Shown: piece by piece, positions 50,340 to 64,000 of the stretch
Numbering within the stretch: position 1 is the stretch's first letter
How the letters are laid out: each line of letters begins with the position of its first letter
From: Mugil cephalus
Taxonomy: Eukaryota; Chordata; Actinopteri; Mugiliformes; Mugilidae
Direction: 5' to 3'
Assembly (NCBI RefSeq): GCF_022458985.1
Contig: NC_061773.1
Location: 2,548,001-2,612,000, forward strand
DNA: 64,000 bases
Program-made: the position numbers and the translations under genes
The notes under the pieces: generated by a model
Database searches by the model: none
What the model was told of the DNA's origin: nothing
What the model saw: only the letters and a program-made list of their open reading frames with translations

Positions 50340-53300
50340 TAGTTTTTAAAAACAATCCTCTTTTTGTGTTTTCTGAAACAGCTGTTGTCATTTGCCATTT
50401 AGGCCATTTAGGAATGTGTAAGTGGCAGAGCTCATCATCACATCCTGCAGTGTTGCAGTATACGTGGGGAACTATAGACAGAGCGTAAGCTCATCAGGCT
50501 GATGCTCTAACCTCAAACGTGACCCATATACAACACTTACCAGCAGCAGCTGTACCTTAACTTACCGTAACTGTAACTAGCCAGCCTCACCCTCATGGCA
50601 TGTGCACACTTGCACACACGCAGACATGAATGCAAAAGCAGTCTCACTTAGTCACGTGCAGACGTGCATTAAAAGAGAACTAAGACAGAGGGTGAAATAA
50701 AGCAGCCCAGCATTAAAATCAGCAAGCTACTAGTTGTCATTTACTTGAACTATGTCGCCTTCTTCACAGTGACAGAGTCAGAGGAGTTAACTGCAGGTTT
50801 CTTCTTCTTCTTATTATCATAAGGGTATAAATCAGCACAGCACACGAATATCTGAGTAATAAGAGACGACTTTAAACAGAAACGAGTTCTGCGTCTTTTC
50901 TGCGACTTTTGAATGTGAATTACTCTGAAAGCAAAGTCACACAAACGTCTGTTAGGTTCTTACTTGACTGACTCTTGACTTGACTCAGGGCCTTGCACTG
51001 AAACTACTCTATGACATCTCATCAGTCATTTATATCGTCAGCGTGGGATGATTTGAATAGTATCATTCCAGCAATGACAGTATGAACGAAAAGATATCAT
51101 TCATAACATTGGTCTCATACAGCTTGGCTGACCACGGCTTCTTGAGTATTTTATATTTTTCTTATGGATGTATCAAGTTAATCAGCCTGAGCTCTCGCTC
51201 ATGTTTGCTTTAGGATTTTTGATTTCTCAAAGATAAAGAGTCAACATTCTAAATTGTCTGTGAGTTTCTTCAGATCATATCTGCCTGTTATGTAATGAGT
51301 AGGAACTTCTGTTCAGACAGAAGTACTTTAGGAGCAGGGTGAGAAAAACTCGAGCCAAAGAGTACAGTAGTGCACAAGATAATCACAACTAGTAAAAACT
51401 CCTCAACTGCAACTCTAATATTCAGATGGAGTTTTTCATCTACCTTGGGAATATGTTTACATGTCTGGGTTTAACACACATTTAAGTAAAACTACACCCA
51501 CCCGCATCAAAGGCAGAATGAAAGAATATCTTCAACTGTCACCACAGACAAATCTGAGGAAACACAGGATTCTTTCAGCTCATCTCTAGTGGTTTTGGTC
51601 TAATATCATTTCTAAGTACTAGTGTTGAAGCAGTGCAGATTCACGTGAGCCCATGAAAAGAAAAGGAAATGTAACACCCATGTGAGATGTCATTTAGAAT
51701 CATAAAGGTCTGTCACATTTCAGTGGAGTTTTTTGATGGGCCAGTACATGATTTTTCCTAAACAGAGATGCTAGACACAGATTTGACACTCTTTCGATTA
51801 AGAACTGACTCACAATGTGATATCCATCTATTGCATCACATGCACCACAATAAACGTGTTTGTTATCTCACCAGTCCAGATTTAAGGAGTGAGTACAAAC
51901 CCACTTTTAATGATGTAGGTTAGGTAAAGCACTGATACTCCTCTTCTTCCTCCTCCTCGTCATCGCGTTGTTCCGGTGTCCTTCGCTGGAAAAGAACGAG
52001 CTTCCGGCCACGCTTTGACAAAGCTAGATTTCGCAACAGCAACAAATATAGAAGTTTAAAATTACCCGACCACTAAGATGTCACTGCTTACCGGATTTGG
52101 AGATGACCATAACAGGACATCAGGTTCCTTTAAAAGTACGCACAGAAACAAAAGGCCTTGGATTGCCACAGCTTTCACAAGCAGTCTGACTTGAGTTTTC
52201 ATACATGTGTCCGGGAGTAAAATGACCTGAGAATGACTTGGGTGTGGCCTTTTGAACAGCAAAATCAAATTCCCAGGAGGGTAGTGAGGGGCCTGGAGTC
52301 CTCTCATACTGTCATTCAGTGTCAAACAGCAGTGTATGCATGACATATAGTATATCCATCTGCTGCTTATTTTGCAGCATGACAACACGGAGAAAACAAC
52401 CAGTCACAAAGAACTGTCAGCGTTGATGATGGTTATACTCACAAACTGTCTCATAGATCATCAGCTTAAAGGGCTATGTTATATTACTGGATCCTACATG
52501 TTTCTTTCAGCTTGATGTATGTATCTATGACAGAAGTTTGTTTATCTTGTTTCTCCTGCTTTTTTTTCTCTCTATCTTCTCTGTTTCTACCCGGCTGGCC
52601 TTCGGCAGATGGGTCCCTCCATATGAGCTGGGTTCTGCTCAAGGTTTCTTCCTGTTAAAAGGGAGTTTTTCCTTGCCACCTACGCCCTCAGGCTGCTCTG
52701 GAGGTTGCAGGCTGGTTTTTGTGAAGCGTCTTGAGACGATTTGTATTGTTATTGGCGCTATATAAATAAAACTGAATTGAATTGAATTGGTGTGGCCCTA
52801 ATGGAGCCCTGATCTCAACAGCTCAGAGTCATGAAGATGAAGAAGAGACGGACTGGAGAAGAAGTGGGGAGAGTGATCCCATCCTTTGGGATTTTTGGTT
52901 TAATTCACTAGTACGGCATGAACTGGTAAATAAAGCTGTTGTTGCAGTGCTAACTTTTCTTGTAAGATGGCAAAGATCGTGTTCCTACAAAAGAGGTGTG
53001 CTTCTAAAATAACCAGCCAAGAAGTGAAGAGAAAGAAATCAAAGCGCCCGCATTAACCACAACATGAACCCAGAGTTGTACTTGACAGTAAAAACAACTG
53101 GATTTCCAGCACATGTGAAAGATCAGCAAATGCTGTTGTACATGTAAAAACTGCTTTCCATTTGATCACGTCTGAAAGTGATCCTTGCCAAGTTCACACT
53201 GAGCTGTAGGTTTCTTGCTGAGGTAATGTGAGCCATCTCTGTCTCTGTACGGCTGCGTTGTCTGGGGCAGGTCAGTCGGCTCCGGGTACGAGAGGATGTA

Positions 53301-56120
53301 TGTTGGCGTGTGAGAATCACTTCAAAGAAACCCTGAACCGTGTCACCACCTCAGCTGAGAAGTCTCCAGACCCAGAAAAGATGCACACAACAATGACACA
53401 ATGGGGCTCAACCTGTTGCGTTTCCAAGGCACTACAAAATTCTAATTTTTCTGAAAAAAAACATCAAGCTTCCTTTCATTCATTTCATTCCTTTCATTCA
53501 AATCCTGAGGATGAGATGTTACATTTCACCTTCTTTTGAGTTTCACCTGCGTAACGAGTTGTAATAAGGGGTAACACGTCCCCTCCTCCTTTAGTAAAAA
53601 GCACGCTTGGTGGGTGTTGTGCGGTTTGTTATACGCATATTGCAGGGGGTAGAACCTCCACAGGAATACCATTATGAGGGACTCCCCTGAGGCCCCATTT
53701 ACCCCCTTACCTGGCAGACACACACACGGCTGACAGAGATGACTGTTGGTTTCATCACACTCAGAGCTGGAGGCTCGGTGCCTACGGGGGCCTCGCACCT
53801 GAGGAGAAACAACCACGTGCGCTGGCGGGAAACTGTGCAAACACCCCAGTCTTGGCAAATGTGTTGACTCAATGCCACTACTGTTTTGCTACGCAAATGC
53901 GTATATTCCAGGAGTCACTCATGTAGCAAGGATGATAGAGGTTTGTCACAAGTTGAGTCTGTGCACCGTGTGTCAAAGCCACAAATCCCAAGCCGAGACA
54001 AAAACCTCGAGTCATAGGTGGAGACGTGACCAACATGAAAAGTCAAAAAGGCATAGGTCAAATAGGATCAAAAGTATGTTTCCCCTTTTCACTTCTTCAT
54101 CAAATAATTTCTTTTGGAATTTGTTCTATTAGTTTTCATTAATGCTTTCACTATATTTGATTTAAAATTTAGAAAGGTGGGGAACTTGGAAGTCACAGGT
54201 GACAACGTGTACATCATTTCAAAACTTCTCTTCTCTCAGGTGGGTTAAGATGGTACTGAGCACAGAATTACAACTAGATCATTTACTGCATGGGAACAAA
54301 ATAGAGACATCTCCAGCAAAGCTTTGAAATTCATGTTTAGCAACTATTGTATAGCAATAACATATGTGTGACATGTGCCCCGTTCTATATGCAGTTTAAG
54401 GGTTAAACTGAGTTCACATTAATGTGAAGTGCATCATCTTTAAATTCATTTCTTGGTCTAAAAGAACGATAAAAGAAAACAGTTTTGTGTTTTATGTTTG
54501 TTTTTTTAATCCAAAGCTGAAGCAGACAAAAGAACGGCAGATGGAGTTCAACAGATTCAATGACAGGAAAAAAAGACACATCTGTGCTTTCGACTACAAA
54601 AAATAAGTGTTGAGAGGGACAAAAAAAAAAAAAAAAAGGAAGTACGTTGTCAAAAACATTCAATCAACATTTTCACTGTGAGAAATTTATAGGTGCAATG
54701 CGACAAGTAATGTGGTGATGTGGATTTCACTAAGTGACATGGACCAAACTGACAAAATGGACAAGAGTTTCCCTATGATCCCAAGTGAGCCAGTAAGTAT
54801 CCTGCAGCATTAACAGGACACTGAAAAGAGGAGGAAACCGTTATTCTCTTTGAATGTGATCACAGTTTGCTGGTGGTAAGTCAGACTGCACTCTGGAAGT
54901 GTGGAGGGTTGTTAGAGGAATTTGACCATCACACCAGATGAGTCAAAGTGAGCCTCCTCACAGTTGAGCTGGTGCAAACATCCACAACTTTAAATGGGCC
55001 GTCTGCACTGTGTACTCACTAGGCGATGCTACTGCTTCCATCATACACACAAACACTCCCTACTGTTCACATCCACAGACACAATCACTGACAACATGGT
55101 TCTAGCAATACTTCACTCTGACCAACACATCTGCATAGCATTAACCTGAAATAATGTGGCAAAGTTTGAAAATTCTGAAGCACAACATTGGTAAAAGCTT
55201 GAACTAAATGTGGTCGGTGGGGATTAAAAGTCATGTGTTGATTTAGCAATACTCGGTAAGGCCTATACTAAAGCGTTCAAAAAATAAAATAAAATAAAAA
55301 AATCCGTGAAAAAATACAGTATCAGTTGCCCCCTACTCTCCTATGAGCTACATACAGTAGAAAGATGGGCCAGCTTTTAAACGTGGCTTCTTCCTCTGCC
55401 CTAAAACTATGAACCTGAAAAACAAGTGTAGATTAAGGTAGGAGAGAGGGGCCACGAGTGAGGTGCTCTGTCAGAATGGCACACGGCCCTCGTGTGAGTG
55501 CATAGGCCTCTGTTCAACATTCACAAAGACAAACTGAACCTGACAGACTGTCCTAGTCCCAGTCCCAGGAATTAGCAACAACTTGAAGCCAATTCCAACG
55601 GTCAGGGACAGAGTCCTTACATTCTACTTGTCAGTTCAAAATATGCTTACTTTGCATGTTTGTAAAAAGAAACCTTCCCTTGTTTTAACTTTTTGGGATT
55701 TAGCCATTTCATTCAACATTCATAGGTTTGGGGCAAGAGCGAGAGTTGGGCCGTGGGGTGAACGATAACTACTGCTAATGCTAAGGCTTCCTTGTCCTTT
55801 TCCAACATTCAGGCCCACATGAGTACACAACCTGATATTTGTGAAAGAAGAGGGGAGAGGTCTCATGAACTCCCTCTCCTCCCCTTTTCTATATTTCATA
55901 ATCTCTTCACTGGTGTAAAAACACAGATCCACATCCTCTCTGCCAGGGCAGAGTGCTGGGTTTGTTAAAATGGTAGAGTAATAAAAACAAACACTCTTAC
56001 AAAACATTAGAATTTGCCATGAAAAATAAAACACTGAAAAAAACCATGCAATGCGACAAGTGTCGACAAATTATTGCTTCCTTTTCACAACCTGTGTTTG
56101 TATGTGCATGCATACGTGCA
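50340..56120. other. Convergent intergenic region between il10 and mapkapk2
   Basis: About 5.8 kb between the 3' ends of two convergent genes. No coding exon is recognised. The right end must hold the mapkapk2 3' UTR; its polyadenylation site is not clear, although an ATTAAA on the minus strand near 54505-54510 is a candidate. A retroelement tail lies at 52600-52790 and a poly-A run at 54620-54637. Confidence 0.6.
52600..52790 (+). repeat. Fish retroelement 3' end with GAATT tail
   Basis: Contains TTTCTTCCTGTTAAAAGGG, AGTTTTTCCTTGCCACC, TTATTGGCGCTATATAAATA and a tail of GAATTGAATTGAATTGG. This is a well-known interspersed sequence in teleost genomes, probably the 3' end of a LINE-type element. 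A reverse-oriented relative lies at about 59455-59570. Confidence 0.7.
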
Positions 56121-56124
56121 TCTT

Positions 56125-64000
<7,876 letters not shown>

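Overview
The window is vertebrate nuclear DNA from a bony fish, most likely a percomorph-type teleost. Genes are split by short GT-AG introns. Fish-type interspersed repeats and long (CA)n and (GATA)n tracts are common. The recognisable proteins are vertebrate matrix proteoglycans, class II cytokines and a MAP-kinase-activated kinase. There are no bacterial operons, rRNA, tRNA or CRISPR arrays. All exon limits were read by eye from splice sites, reading frame and family similarity.

Left part (1-35.4 kb): a cluster of three class II small leucine-rich proteoglycans (SLRPs). Fibromodulin (fmod) lies on the minus strand and its 3' end is cut off by the window edge. A second SLRP, lumican/fibromodulin-like, lies on the plus strand (11.7-14.7 kb, 366 aa). 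Prelp follows on the plus strand (31.7-34.7 kb, 380 aa). These secreted proteins bind collagen and control fibril assembly. All three are cut by more introns than I recall for mammalian class II SLRP genes, and one prelp intron appears to be GC-AG.

Middle part (36.9-50.3 kb): two interleukin-10-family cytokines on the plus strand, an il20-like gene (176 aa) and il10 (182 aa). Each has five coding exons in phase 0 and a TATA box. The il10 3' UTR is AU-rich. A decayed Tc1/mariner transposase and a degenerate 110-140 bp tandem repeat lie between them.

Right part (56.1-64 kb): mapkapk2 on the minus strand, convergent with il10. Eight exons are visible, from the hinge of the kinase domain to the stop codon; the 5' exons lie beyond the right edge. 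The MK2 pathway is known to control cytokine mRNAs with AU-rich elements, so the il10-mapkapk2 neighbourhood, also present in mammals, is functionally suggestive.

Between genes lie at least eight copies of one short inverted-repeat DNA transposon, several SINE-like and retroelement-tail fragments, and long stretches where I see nothing recognisable.
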